Below the pieces are notes generated by a model, which saw only the letters and a program-made list of their open reading frames with translations, searched no databases and was not told the origin of the DNA. This document shows positions 1 through 8,590 of a stretch of DNA of 64,000 nucleotides, in pieces (position 1 is the stretch's first letter; each line of letters starts with the position of its first letter). Source of the stretch: Yersinia kristensenii (GTDB taxonomy: Bacteria; Pseudomonadota; Gammaproteobacteria; Enterobacterales; Enterobacteriaceae); the NCBI RefSeq assembly GCF_900460525.1, contig NZ_UHIY01000001.1, positions 4,644,939 through 4,708,938 on the forward strand, in the 5' to 3' direction. The translations under genes and the position numbers were made by a program.

Positions 1-584
1 TGATGAGTTATGTCCCTGACTGGTTGCAGTGGCTCAGTTACCTACTGTGGCCTGTAATGGTGATTTCAGTGCTGCTGGTGTTCAGCTATCTGTTTAGTAC
101 CCTAGCCAATTTTATTGCGGCCCCCTTTAACGGTTTGTTGGCCGAACAGTTAGAAGCCAGCCTGACCGGTAAGCCGCTGCCGGACACGGGTATTATGGGT
201 ATCGTGAAAGATCTGCCACGGATTATGGCGCGTGAATGGCGTAAATTAGCCTATTACTTGCCACGGGCTTTGGTGCTATTACTGCTGTACTTCATTCCCG
301 GCATCGGCCAAACCCTCGCCCCGGTTCTGTGGTTCCTGTTTAGCGCTTGGATGCTGTCTATACAATATTGTGATTATCCGTTTGATAACCATAAAGTGAG
401 TTTTCAGCATATGCGCAGTGCTTTGCGTCAAAATAAGGTCGATAACCTGCAATTTGGTGCTTTAGTGAGTTTATTCACTATGATTCCCTTCCTTAATCTG
501 GTGATTATGCCAGTAGCGGTCTGTGGTGCCACAGCAATGTGGGTTGAGCGTTACCGCGACCAATTCGTTCAACCATCACGATAA
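1..584 (+). CDS. cysZ: CysZ sulfate permease, 3' part of gene
   Basis: Partial gene: the frame is open from the first base of the window and stops at 582-584, so the true start lies upstream. CysZ is the inner-membrane sulfate uptake protein that feeds cysteine synthesis alongside the CysPTWA importer. About 193 residues are visible of a family that usually has about 250, so roughly 60 N-terminal residues are missing. Long hydrophobic helices are visible at about visible residues 10-35, 85-120 and 150-175, with a Pro/Gly-rich turn (FIPGIGQ) between them. The position directly upstream of cysK is the usual enterobacterial arrangement and supports the call. Confidence 0.93.
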   Translation, partial: MSYVPDWLQWLSYLLWPVMVISVLLVFSYLFSTLANFIAAPFNGLLAEQLEASLTGKPLPDTGIMGIVKDLPRIMAREWRKLAYYLPRALVLLLLYFIPGIGQTLAPVLWFLFSAWMLSIQYCDYPFDNHKVSFQHMRSALRQNKVDNLQFGALVSLFTMIPFLNLVIMPVAVCGATAMWVERYRDQFVQPSR

Positions 585-589
585 TTTTG

Positions 590-614
590 CAGGGGCGTGC
601 TGGCCGCGCCCCTG
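590..614 (+). terminator. Hairpin after cysZ, possible terminator
   Basis: A perfect 8-bp stem, CAGGGGCG (590-597) with CGCCCCTG (607-614), lies 5 bases after the cysZ stop. No clear T-run follows, so it may be a weak terminator or an RNA-protecting stem. Confidence 0.5.
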
Positions 615-619
615 TTACC

Positions 620-773
620 GAGATTAAAAGTGATTTACTGAGATTAAAAGTTATTGGGATTAAAACTTATTTCCTAATAACATATCGATATACCAATTCC
701 TTACTTCCATAGCCATACTGTTAGCGTATGCTTTGAACGATTCCTACATTTTCATAGAGTTAAAGGACGGGCT
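620..773 (+). promoter_or_regulatory. cysK upstream region with direct repeats, putative CysB target
   Basis: The cysK leader carries GAGATTAAAAG twice, 20 bases apart (620-630 and 640-650), and a third variant GGATTAAAAC at about 657-666. It is followed by two ATTCC/TTTCC-type motifs (about 669-677 and 695-705) that resemble the half-sites bound by the LysR-type activator CysB. A CATACT at 714-719 could be the -10 element. CysB control of cysK is established in E. coli; the exact sites here are inferred by eye. Confidence 0.4.
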
Positions 774-1742
774 ATGAGCAAGATATATGAAGACAACTCT
801 TTAACAATCGGCCATACGCCGCTGGTTCGTCTGAACCGTATCGGTAACGGGCGCATTTTGGCGAAGGTTGAGTCACGCAATCCAAGTTTCAGTGTTAAAT
901 GCCGTATCGGCGCCAATATGATTTGGGACGCGGAAAATCGTGGCATTCTGACCAAAGACAAAGAACTGGTAGAACCGACCAGTGGTAATACCGGTATTGC
1001 ATTAGCATTTGTTGCCGCCGCGCGCGGTTATAAATTAACTCTGACTATGCCCGAAACTATGAGCATTGAGCGCCGTAAACTGCTCAAAGCTCTGGGCGCT
1101 AACTTGGTGCTAACCGAAGGCGCCAAAGGGATGAAAGGGGCTATTGCTAAAGCAGAAGAAATTCAAGCAACCGATCCAGACCGCTATCTTATTTTGCAGC
1201 AATTCAGCAACCCAGCGAACCCAGAAATTCACGAAAAAACCACTGGCCCAGAAATCTGGGAAGATACTGATGGCGAAGTCGACGTCTTTATTGCGGGTGT
1301 CGGTACTGGTGGTACCCTGACCGGTGTCAGTCGCTACATTAAAAATACCAAAGGCAAAGCAATTACCACGGTGGCGGTTGAACCAACAGATTCTCCGGTA
1401 ATTACTCAGGCATTGGCGGGTCAGGAAATCAAACCAGGGCCACACAAAATTCAGGGTATCGGCGCTGGCTTCATTCCCGGCAACCTCGATCTGAGCCTGG
1501 TTGACCGTGTGGCACTAGTCACCAATGACGAGGCTATCTCTATGGCTCGCCGTTTGATGGACGAAGAAGGTATTTTAGCCGGTATTTCTTCTGGTGCAGC
1601 CGTTGCGGCAGCGGTCAAGCTTTCTGAAGAAGATGGCTTTACTGATAAAACAATTGTGGTTATTCTTCCGTCCTCAGGTGAGCGCTATTTAAGCACGGCA
1701 TTGTTCGCAGATTTGTTCACTGAACAAGAACTGCAACAGTAG
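774..1742 (+). CDS. cysK: O-acetylserine sulfhydrylase A (cysteine synthase A)
   Basis: Makes L-cysteine from O-acetyl-L-serine and sulfide in the cytoplasm, the last step of sulfate assimilation. At 322 residues it has the standard family length. The pyridoxal-phosphate lysine is Lys42 in SFSVKCRIG, the substrate loop TSGNTG is at residues 69-74, and the phosphate-binding glycine loop [10 protein letters not shown] is near residue 176. The start is preceded by AAAGGA at 764-769. It forms its own transcription unit between cysZ and ptsH with a strong terminator behind it. It is distinguished from the CysM paralogue in this window by its KCRIG context and greater length. Confidence 0.98.
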   Translation: MSKIYEDNSLTIGHTPLVRLNRIGNGRILAKVESRNPSFSVKCRIGANMIWDAENRGILTKDKELVEPTSGNTGIALAFVAAARGYKLTLTMPETMSIERRKLLKALGANLVLTEGAKGMKGAIAKAEEIQATDPDRYLILQQFSNPANPEIHEKTTGPEIWEDTDGEVDVFIAGVGTGGTLTGVSRYIKNTKGKAITTVAVEPTDSPVITQALAGQEIKPGPHKIQGIGAGFIPGNLDLSLVDRVALVTNDEAISMARRLMDEEGILAGISSGAAVAAAVKLSEEDGFTDKTIVVILPSSGERYLSTALFADLFTEQELQQ

Positions 1743-1764
1743 TCAGTCCGTCGCACTAAATGCT

Positions 1765-1793
1765 AAAAAAGCACCCTAGTGGGTGCTTTTTTT
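1765..1793 (+). terminator. Rho-independent terminator of cysK
   Basis: GCACCC (1771-1776) pairs with GGGTGC (1781-1786) around a TAGT loop. An A-run lies upstream and a run of seven T follows, a textbook terminator 22 bases after the cysK stop. Confidence 0.93.
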
Positions 1794-2190
1794 GTGGCGT
1801 GCTTCAAAGTTTTTACTACATAAAGATTGATTTTACCCTCTGGGTTTAGTATTTAACCGGTCAATTATTTTGATACGCGAAATTAATCGTGTATTGAGCG
1901 CCTCTCTGGCTGAATCGATTTATCAATTATGCAACACAACAAAAAATGTCATCACTGAACGCTGATTGAAGACATAACGCAAAGAGAGCATTATTCTTAG
2001 AGTTGATAGTGATGATTTTAGATCTGGATTCAGGTTGCATCAGAAACTGTCTTTGTGACTTGTCACTGGTTGAGGCATAGTCATGCGCGAGTTGAATGAT
2101 GAGTTATGCGCGCACTAATACAGGCTAAAGTTTGGCTTTTACACTAAACTTTAGCTCCACAACATAAATCCAATAAGTTGGGGAAATACA
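1794..2190 (+). promoter_or_regulatory. ptsH upstream region with conserved proximal promoter
   Basis: This 397-base gap has no gene. Its last 80 bases resemble, from memory, the E. coli ptsH leader: an ACAGGCTAAAG block at about 2120-2130, TTTAGCTCCACAAC at about 2150-2164, and TAAGTTGGGGAAATACA just before the ATG. TAAACT at 2145-2150 occupies the place of the E. coli P1 -10 box. The remaining 300 bases are AT-rich. I see no convincing 16-base CRP palindrome in them, although CRP control of ptsH is well known. Confidence 0.5.
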
Positions 2191-2448
2191 ATGTTCCAGC
2201 AAGAAGTTACTATTACTGCACCAAACGGTCTGCATACCCGCCCTGCTGCCCAGTTCGTAAAAGAAGCAAAAGGCTTTGCGAGCGAAATTACTGTGATTTC
2301 TAACGGTAAAAGCGCCAGCGCCAAGAGCCTGTTCAAACTACAAACTCTGGGCCTGACCCAAGGGACTGTTGTTACGATCTCGGCTGAAGGCGAAGATGAG
2401 AAGAAAGCTGTTGAGCATCTGGTAAAACTGATGGCAGAGCTTGAGTAA
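2191..2448 (+). CDS. ptsH: Phosphocarrier protein HPr
   Basis: General phosphoryl carrier of the sugar phosphotransferase system. It takes the phosphate from enzyme I on a histidine and passes it to the sugar-specific EIIA domains in the cytoplasm. At 85 residues it has exactly the usual length. The active site is His15 in NGLHTRPAA and the regulatory serine is Ser46 in SAKSLFKL. The start has a strong GGGGAAA ribosome site. It is the first gene of ptsH-ptsI-crr, 47 bases ahead of ptsI. Confidence 0.98.
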   Translation: MFQQEVTITAPNGLHTRPAAQFVKEAKGFASEITVISNGKSASAKSLFKLQTLGLTQGTVVTISAEGEDEKKAVEHLVKLMAELE

Positions 2449-2495
2449 TCACGCGCGCTTTTTTAGTTAACACCAGTCAAGAGTAAGGTAGGGTT

Positions 2496-4223
2496 ATGAT
2501 TTCAGGCATTTTAGTATCACCGGGTATCGCTTTTGGTAAAGCACTTTTACTGAAAGAAGATGAGATTGTCATCAACCGGAAAAAGATCTCTGCTGACCAA
2601 GTGGAGCAAGAAGTCGAGCGTTTCAAAACTGGGCGGGCTAAAGCGGCTGAACAGTTGGAAGCGATCAAGACCAAAGCTGAAGCCAGTCTCGGCGAAGAGA
2701 AAGCTGCCATCTTCGAAGGGCATATCATGCTATTGGAAGACGAAGAGCTTGAGCAGGAAATCATAGCCCTCATCAAAGATGATAAGCAATCTGCGGACGC
2801 CGCAGCTTATTCAGTCATTGAAGGCCAGGCGAAAGCACTGGAAGAACTGGATGACGAATACCTGAAAGAACGTGCGGCTGACGTGCGTGACATCGGTAAA
2901 CGCCTTCTGAAGAATATTCTCGGCCTGACTATTGTTGATTTGAGCGCAATTCCGGATGAAGTCATTCTGGTTGCAGCCGATTTAACCCCATCAGAAACCG
3001 CGCAGCTTAATCTGGATAAAGTGTTAGGGTTCATCACCGATTTAGGTGGCCGTACCTCTCACACCTCGATTATGGCCCGTTCACTGGAATTGCCGGCTAT
3101 CGTCGGGACCAGTAATGCGACTAAAGAAATCCAGAATGATGATTATTTGATCCTCGATGCGGTCAATAACAAAATTTATTTAAACCCAACTGCCGAAGTC
3201 ATTGAGCAGTTGAAAGCGGTGAAAACTCAGTACATCACCGAAAGAAATGATCTGGCCAAACTGAAAGACTTACCTGCTATTACCCTTGATGGTCATCAGG
3301 TTGAAGTCGTTGCCAACATCGGTACTGTGCGTGATATCGCCGGTGCTGAACGTAATGGCGCTGAAGGTGTGGGCCTGTATCGTACCGAATTCCTGTTCAT
3401 GGACCGCGACTCTCTGCCAACTGAAGAAGAGCAGTTCCAGGCTTATAAAGCCGTTGCGGAAGCCATGGGCTCTCAGGCAGTTATCGTCCGTACTATGGAC
3501 ATCGGTGGTGATAAAGATCTGCCGTACATGAACTTGCCAAAAGAAGAAAACCCATTCTTGGGCTGGCGTGCCATCCGTATTGCTATGGATCGCAAAGAGA
3601 TTCTGCACGCACAGCTGCGCGCCATCTTGCGTGCCTCGGCGTTTGGTAAATTGCGTATCATGTTCCCGATGATCATTTCGGTGGAAGAAGTGCGCGAACT
3701 GAAAGCAGAACTTGAACTGCTGAAAAGCCAATTACGTGAAGAAAATAAGGCCTTTGATGAAACTATCGAGGTCGGTGTGATGGTGGAAACACCTGCGGCG
3801 GCGGTCATCGCTCGCCACTTAGCTAAAGAAGTTGACTTCTTTAGTATTGGGACAAACGATCTAACTCAGTATACTCTGGCAGTAGATCGTGGTAATGAGC
3901 TGATTTCTCATCTCTATAATCCAATGTCGCCATCGGTATTGGGCCTGATCAAACAGGTAATTGATGCGTCTCACGCTGAAGGTAAGTGGACCGGTATGTG
4001 CGGTGAACTTGCTGGCGACGAACGTGCTACACTGTTGCTATTGGGCATGGGGCTGGATGAGTTCAGCATGAGTGCGATTTCGATCCCACGCATCAAGAAA
4101 ATTATCCGTAATACGAATTTCGAAGATGTGAAGGTGTTGGCGGAGCAAGCACTGGCTCAACCAACAGCGAAGGAATTGATGGATTTGGTTACCACATTCA
4201 TCGAAGAAAAAACGCTCTGCTAA
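2496..4223 (+). CDS. ptsI: PTS enzyme I (phosphoenolpyruvate-protein phosphotransferase)
   Basis: Transfers phosphate from phosphoenolpyruvate to HPr, the entry step of the PTS. The 575 residues show an N-terminal HPr-binding and phosphohistidine part with the active histidine in [13 protein letters not shown] (about residue 189). The C-terminal TIM-barrel part holds the PEP-utilising motifs [12 protein letters not shown], a metal- and substrate-binding segment near residue 430, and the catalytic cysteine in GMCGELAGD (about residue 502). It is co-oriented with ptsH and crr, but an ERIC repeat lengthens the gap to crr to 175 bases. Confidence 0.98.
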   Translation: MISGILVSPGIAFGKALLLKEDEIVINRKKISADQVEQEVERFKTGRAKAAEQLEAIKTKAEASLGEEKAAIFEGHIMLLEDEELEQEIIALIKDDKQSADAAAYSVIEGQAKALEELDDEYLKERAADVRDIGKRLLKNILGLTIVDLSAIPDEVILVAADLTPSETAQLNLDKVLGFITDLGGRTSHTSIMARSLELPAIVGTSNATKEIQNDDYLILDAVNNKIYLNPTAEVIEQLKAVKTQYITERNDLAKLKDLPAITLDGHQVEVVANIGTVRDIAGAERNGAEGVGLYRTEFLFMDRDSLPTEEEQFQAYKAVAEAMGSQAVIVRTMDIGGDKDLPYMNLPKEENPFLGWRAIRIAMDRKEILHAQLRAILRASAFGKLRIMFPMIISVEEVRELKAELELLKSQLREENKAFDETIEVGVMVETPAAAVIARHLAKEVDFFSIGTNDLTQYTLAVDRGNELISHLYNPMSPSVLGLIKQVIDASHAEGKWTGMCGELAGDERATLLLLGMGLDEFSMSAISIPRIKKIIRNTNFEDVKVLAEQALAQPTAKELMDLVTTFIEEKTLC

Positions 4224-4249
4224 TTCCACGATACTGGACTGCTGCCCAA

Positions 4250-4380
4250 TATAAACTCTAAATAATTCGAGTTGCGGGAAGGCGGCAAGTGAGAGAGTCC
4301 CGATGAGCTTACTGTGTTGTAAGTGATTCGGGTGATTGAACGCAGCCAACGCACATGCAGCTTGAAGTATGACGAGTATA
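4250..4380 (+). repeat. ERIC repeat between ptsI and crr
   Basis: An ERIC (enterobacterial repetitive intergenic consensus) element of 131 bases. It has ends TATAAACTC and GAGTATA, the conserved left arm AATAATTCGAGTTGC, the core GATGAGCTTACTGTGTTG with TAAGTGATTCGGGTGA, and the right arm CAGCTTGAAGTATGACG. It can fold into one long RNA hairpin. It lies inside the ptsH-ptsI-crr transcription unit, 18 bases before the crr start. Confidence 0.93.
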
Positions 4381-4398
4381 AATACTTAGGAGAAGATC

Positions 4399-4908
4399 AT
4401 GGGTTTGTTCGATAAACTGAAATCACTGGTTTCAGATGATAAAAAAGACAGTGGCACTATTGAAATCGTCGCGCCGTTGTCTGGTGAGATCGTCAACATC
4501 GAAGATGTTCCTGATGTTGTGTTCGCAGAGAAAATCGTTGGTGATGGGATTGCCATCAAACCTTCAGGCAATAAAATGGTTGCTCCTGTTGACGGCACCA
4601 TCGGTAAAATTTTCGAAACTAACCATGCATTTTCTATCGAATCAGACAGCGGCATTGAGCTGTTCGTCCACTTCGGTATTGATACTGTTGAACTGAAAGG
4701 CGAAGGCTTCAAACGCATCGCTGAAGAAGGCCAGCGCGTCAAGAAAGGGGATGTGGTTATTGAGTTCAATCTGGCTCTGTTAGAAGAGAAAGCCAAGTCT
4801 ACGTTGACTCCGGTGGTTATCTCCAACATGGACGAGATCAAAGAACTGATTAAACTGTCCGGCAGTGTCACCGTGGGTGAAACACCGATTATTCGTATCA
4901 AGAAGTAA
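4399..4908 (+). CDS. crr: Glucose-specific PTS enzyme IIA component
   Basis: Takes phosphate from HPr for glucose transport. As an unphosphorylated protein it inhibits non-PTS permeases (inducer exclusion); phosphorylated, it activates adenylate cyclase. At 169 residues it has standard length. The phosphorylated histidine is in [12 protein letters not shown] (about residue 91), with the partner histidine in TNHAFSI about 15 residues before. The N-terminal amphipathic stretch [13 protein letters not shown] fits membrane association. A strong AGGAGA ribosome site lies just after the ERIC element, so crr translation does not depend on ptsI ribosomes. Confidence 0.98.
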   Translation: MGLFDKLKSLVSDDKKDSGTIEIVAPLSGEIVNIEDVPDVVFAEKIVGDGIAIKPSGNKMVAPVDGTIGKIFETNHAFSIESDSGIELFVHFGIDTVELKGEGFKRIAEEGQRVKKGDVVIEFNLALLEEKAKSTLTPVVISNMDEIKELIKLSGSVTVGETPIIRIKK

Positions 4909-4923
4909 TTTTGTACGAATGAG

Positions 4924-4949
4924 AAACGGCGCCTAAGGGCGCCGTTTTT
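4924..4949 (+). terminator. Rho-independent terminator of ptsHI-crr
   Basis: A perfect 10-bp stem AAACGGCGCC (4924-4933) with GGCGCCGTTT (4938-4947), loop TAAG, T-run to 4949. The A-run on the other side lets it also serve the convergent histidine kinase gene that ends at 4960. Confidence 0.93.
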
Positions 4950-4959
4950 GTTTGGTCAC

Positions 4960-6327
4960 TTAATCGGCTGCCATCCAGCGCGGTACTCGCAGTGTAATCA
5001 CCAAGCCCCCCTGCTCACCGTTTCTTGCTTCAACCTGCCCACCATGCGCTAAAATCACCTTGCGGGTGATAGCCAGCCCCAGACCATAGCCTTTGCCAGA
5101 TAGGGCTGATTGGACCCGGACAAAGGGGTCAAAAATACTAGATAGTTTGCTCTCATCAACCCCCGGCCCCTGGTCTGAGACCTGAATCTGGTAGCTCTTA
5201 TCAACCAATGACAGCGCCACTTTGACCTGTTGCCCCTGGGTGGAGAAGCGCAGCGCATTACGGACAATATTATCAATCGCTCGCCGCATCAGCTCAGCAT
5301 TCCCTTTGACGGTATAGTCAACTTGCGGTGCTACCTGTAGCAGGATTTCAACCCCCGGTACCTGTGCTTCATAGCGAGCATCATTGACCACCACTGCCAC
5401 TAACTGGTGCAAATCGAAATATTCGTCATCATCGGCGATATTGTGGTTTTCGGCGCGAGATAGCGCCAATAACTCACCAATCATCTTATCCAGCCGTTCG
5501 GATTCATGTTCAATACGCTGCAATGAGTTTTCGACATTTTTGGGGTTCTGACGTGCTAATCCAATCGCCAATTGCAAGCGAGCCAGCGGAGAACGTAATT
5601 CATGAGAAACATCATGCAATAGCTGCTCGCGCGCACTGACCAATTCTTTCAGCCGCTCGGCCATTGAATCGAAATCGCGCGCGACTTCAGTCAGCTCATC
5701 ATGGCGACGGCGCATAACAGGCAATAGCCGCACCGACAAATCCCCCTGCGCCACGCGTTCAAAACCGGCACGCAGTTGCCGCATTGGCCGCGTCAGATTC
5801 CAGGCCAAAAATGTACTAAAGAACAAGCCGCCCAGCACTCCCATCCAAATCATGGGGATCGGAATGTTCAATATTTCATGGCGACCCTCATCGGCTCTTC
5901 CCTGCTGATTAACTTCCCGCAATCCATCAATGTCGTAACTGATACGATAATTCTGTCCATCCGACCCTTTGACCCAGGCCGTGACTTCTCTGCTGTAAAA
6001 CTCTGGCTCCCGGCCGGTGGCAGGCAACGTCTTATCCGCTGATTCTGCTGTAATTTGGGGCATTTCTGTCGCAGGCAATACTGAAAAGTGATTTTTATCT
6101 GTTTTTGACCAATTCGCCATCATGGCATTTAGGGCTGGCAAACCACCACTTTGTAGCACCGAGGCCGCCGAAGCGACCTGCAATTGAGCAATCTGGCGTA
6201 TCATATCGCGCTCAAGGGGTTCATGACGATTGCCATAAAAGGAAAACACCACCCAGAGCATCTGAGTCATTAAAATAAAGGTCAGCCAAAATCCCAGCAG
6301 GATTTTCCAGAATAACCGTCCACGCAT
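4960..6327 (-). CDS. Two-component sensor histidine kinase, CpxA-like
   Basis: Inner-membrane sensor kinase, about 455 residues from the chosen Met at 6327 (MRGRLFWKILLG). That start has TGGTGGAG upstream and leaves 25 bases after the response regulator stop; a longer frame starting at 6390 would overlap it. It has a membrane helix near residues 8-30, a periplasmic sensor region of about 130 residues, a second helix, a HAMP linker, a phosphorylated histidine in HDVSHELRSPLARL, and an ATP-binding domain with N-box NIVRNALRFS and G-boxes DQGPGVDE and GYGLGLAI. It is paired with the downstream-numbered regulator gene. The signal and targets are not shown by the sequence. Confidence 0.9.
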   Translation of the reverse strand: MRGRLFWKILLGFWLTFILMTQMLWVVFSFYGNRHEPLERDMIRQIAQLQVASAASVLQSGGLPALNAMMANWSKTDKNHFSVLPATEMPQITAESADKTLPATGREPEFYSREVTAWVKGSDGQNYRISYDIDGLREVNQQGRADEGRHEILNIPIPMIWMGVLGGLFFSTFLAWNLTRPMRQLRAGFERVAQGDLSVRLLPVMRRRHDELTEVARDFDSMAERLKELVSAREQLLHDVSHELRSPLARLQLAIGLARQNPKNVENSLQRIEHESERLDKMIGELLALSRAENHNIADDDEYFDLHQLVAVVVNDARYEAQVPGVEILLQVAPQVDYTVKGNAELMRRAIDNIVRNALRFSTQGQQVKVALSLVDKSYQIQVSDQGPGVDESKLSSIFDPFVRVQSALSGKGYGLGLAITRKVILAHGGQVEARNGEQGGLVITLRVPRWMAAD

Positions 6328-6352
6328 ACCTAACTTACTCCACCAATGGCAA

Positions 6353-7036
6353 TTATCTGATGCGGTAGCCAATGCTACGGACTGTTTCAATATTTAACGT
6401 ATTCCCCGGCAATGCCGCAAGTTTTTGTCTGATATTGCTGATATGCACATCGACACTGCGGTCGTAGGCTTCCCGCGGCCGACCTAATCCTTTGTCAGAT
6501 AACTCATCTTTGGTAACCACCCGTTCTGGCGAGCGCAACAATAGTTCCAGTAAATTAAACTCCGAGGCCGTCAAATCAAAAGGCTTGCCCTGCCATTCAC
6601 TGCTGCGGGTCGACGGATTGAGCGTCAAATCGCTATGCGTAATGACACTGTCATCCGCCGAGGGCGCATCGGGATGCTCATCAAAACGGCGTAATACGGC
6701 GCGCAACCGGGCCACCAACTCGCGTGGATAACAGGGTTTCGGCATATAATCATCAGCGCCCATTTCCAGACCAATAACACGGTCAATATTATCGCCTTTG
6801 GCCGTCAACATAATGATCGGTAAACGGCTTTTTTTCCGCACTTGGCGCAAAACATCAATGCCACTCATGTCAGGCAACATAATGTCGAGAATCAAGGCGG
6901 TATACTCCCCAGACAAAGCGGCGGCAATGCCCTCTTTACCGGTTAATACCAATTCGGCATTAAAACCTTCGCCGCTTAAGTATTCCCTCAGCATGTTGCC
7001 CAGCTCAACATCATCATCGACTAACAAAATTTTCAT
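6353..7036 (-). CDS. OmpR/PhoB-family response regulator, CpxR-like
   Basis: Cytoplasmic DNA-binding partner of the kinase that follows it. From the Met at 7036 (MKILLVDDD) it has about 227 residues; an upstream in-frame Met at 7072 is less likely because AGGAGAG precedes the 7036 start. The receiver domain has the acidic pocket DDD (7-9), the phosphorylated Asp51 in LILDIMLPD, the switch Thr in MLTAKGD, and the lysine in DYMPKP. The C-terminal winged helix carries DRSVDVHISNIRQKL. The sequence is close to CpxR, but true cpxRA lies elsewhere in enterics, so this is probably a paralogous system. It is inserted between crr and cysM. Confidence 0.9.
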   Translation of the reverse strand: MKILLVDDDVELGNMLREYLSGEGFNAELVLTGKEGIAAALSGEYTALILDIMLPDMSGIDVLRQVRKKSRLPIIMLTAKGDNIDRVIGLEMGADDYMPKPCYPRELVARLRAVLRRFDEHPDAPSADDSVITHSDLTLNPSTRSSEWQGKPFDLTASEFNLLELLLRSPERVVTKDELSDKGLGRPREAYDRSVDVHISNIRQKLAALPGNTLNIETVRSIGYRIR

Positions 7037-7479
7037 CTCTTCACTCTCCTGCCCAATTTTGGCTATTTTCATGCCTATTTTGATAGCGTGCAGCCGGTTT
7101 TACTCAATCCTTACATATCCCTGAGTTTGACTTAATGAGTATTCATCGGCTTTGATAGTCAATTATCCTCTGGCAGGGGGATTAACTCTATTCTTCATCG
7201 TAGCTCAAGAAAATTTGATTGATTATGCAACAGGTTACAGCCGATGAATATCATGCGAGTCTGTCACAGCACGCCAAAGAGAGGGGGGTGAAAGTGGGGT
7301 TCAGTTTTTTGAAATGTGCTGTTAACTACAAAATAAAAAACTGGTTTACTACTTTTCATTTTGAGTGAAATCAGGAATATAGCCAATAAAGATAGCAGAC
7401 CAAATAAGCCGAAAACAATAATCAAGATAAGTTCTAACCCTTTGATATATTTTGTTAATCAAAGGATTAGTCCCTTTAA
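7037..7479. other. Intergenic region upstream of the response regulator
   Basis: This 443-base AT-rich gap between cysM and the CpxR-like gene has no credible gene. It contains an 8-bp inverted repeat, CCTTTGAT (7439-7446) with ATCAAAGG (7458-7465), just after the cysM stop. That repeat lacks a T-run, so it is a weak terminator candidate. The promoter of the two-component pair must lie here, but I cannot point to it with confidence. Confidence 0.5.
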
Positions 7480-8361
7480 TTACTCAAAAACCCCGGTTGA
7501 TAAATAGCGGTCTCCGCGATCACATATAATCGCCACAATCACCGCGCCTGGGTTTTCAGCTGCGATTTGTAATGCCCCAGCCACCGCACCACCGGAGCTA
7601 ACACCACAGAAAATCCCCTCTTCTGTAGCCAAGCGGCGCATGGTCTGTTCAGCTGAAATCTGTGTGATATCCAATACCTTATCCACCAATTCAGGGCGGA
7701 AAATACCCGGCATATATTCTGGCGACCAACGGCGAATGCCTGGAATACTGCTGCCCTCGGCCGGTTGTAAGCCGATAATAGTGACATCCGGATTTTGACT
7801 TTTCAGATATTGGCTAACACCGGTAATGGTGCCGGTCGTACCCATGCTGGAGACAAAATGACTGACTTTCCCGGCGGTTTGCTGCCAAATTTCCGGCCCA
7901 GTGCCGGTAAAATGCGCATAAGGATTATCCATATTATTAAACTGATCCAGTACCTTACCCTGCCCTGCTGCTTGCATCGCCAGCGCTTGATCCCTTGCGC
8001 CTTCCATCCCCTGCTCACGGCTGACCAAAATTAGCTCGGCCCCATAGGCGCGCATGGCGGCCTGACGTTCCTGGCTCATGTTGTCCGGCATCAGTAATTT
8101 CAGTTGATAACCTTTCATGGCGGCGATCATCGCCAGCGCAATGCCGGTATTACCACTGGTGGCCTCGATAAGCACATCACCCGGAGATATCTCCCCGCGC
8201 AGCTCTGCCCGCTGGATCATCGCCAGTGCGGCACGGTCTTTCACCGAACCAGCTGGATTATTGCCTTCCAGTTTGACCCAAATCTCCGCCTTCAGCTCTT
8301 TGCTTAAGCGCTGTAGTTTTACCAAAGGGGTGTTGCCGATGCAGTGTTCGAGGGTTGTCAC
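7480..8361 (-). CDS. cysM: O-acetylserine sulfhydrylase B (cysteine synthase B)
   Basis: Makes cysteine from O-acetylserine with sulfide, and S-sulfocysteine with thiosulfate, so it links to the thiosulfate importer next door. At 293 residues it is shorter than CysK, as usual for CysM. The cofactor lysine is Lys41 in PAGSVKDRA, the substrate loop is TSGNTG, and PGIRRWSPEYMP carries the arginine pair typical of the B isozyme's thiosulfate-accepting site. In E. coli cysM is the last gene of the cysPUWAM operon. Here a terminator-like hairpin and 229 bases separate it from cysA. Confidence 0.97.
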   Translation of the reverse strand: MTTLEHCIGNTPLVKLQRLSKELKAEIWVKLEGNNPAGSVKDRAALAMIQRAELRGEISPGDVLIEATSGNTGIALAMIAAMKGYQLKLLMPDNMSQERQAAMRAYGAELILVSREQGMEGARDQALAMQAAGQGKVLDQFNNMDNPYAHFTGTGPEIWQQTAGKVSHFVSSMGTTGTITGVSQYLKSQNPDVTIIGLQPAEGSSIPGIRRWSPEYMPGIFRPELVDKVLDITQISAEQTMRRLATEEGIFCGVSSGGAVAGALQIAAENPGAVIVAIICDRGDRYLSTGVFE

Positions 8362-8382
8362 TGTAAATACCTTTATTTACCA

Positions 8383-8413
8383 ATAAGAAAAAGGTGGCTA
8401 CCAGGCCACCTTT
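8383..8413 (-). terminator. Terminator on the minus strand between cysA and cysM
   Basis: AAAGGTGGC (8390-8398) pairs perfectly with GCCACCTTT (8405-8413). Read on the minus strand, the stem is followed by TTTTTCTTATTG. It lies 177 bases after the cysA stop and 22 bases before the cysM start, so it should limit read-through from cysPTWA into cysM. Confidence 0.8.
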
Positions 8414-8590
8414 CAGACTGCTGAAAAAGTCACATTAAGGGGAATCGTGCCGTTGGGGTCGTAACGGCGTGAGCCGTCGGAGTGGCCCTAGGTGCGGTAA
8501 ACCCTTCACTCACTGTGTTATCAGCAGCTTTGTCATTAATCAAAAGGCGGTTATTGCGCCACCTTTGTTCGCCATATTATAGAAAACTTA
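8414..8590. repeat. Structured intergenic segment between cysA and cysM
   Basis: The segment is bounded by related motifs: GCCACCTTT at its left side (8405-8413) and GCGCCACCTTT near its right side (about 8558-8568). It also has CTGCTGA near the left end and TCAGCAG near the right end, which are inverted copies. This inverted layout over about 180 bases suggests a decayed mobile repeat or a large RNA hairpin. No coding frame is convincing. Confidence 0.4.

Noticed and set aside
2050-2070. TGTGACTTGTCAC as a CRP site before ptsH
   Set aside because: The half-sites are only four bases apart instead of six, so it does not fit the CRP geometry.
2477-3808. Several antisense frames of 75-153 codons within ptsI
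   Set aside because: They are shadows of a conserved coding sequence, with low-complexity Ser-rich or His-rich translations and no ribosome sites.
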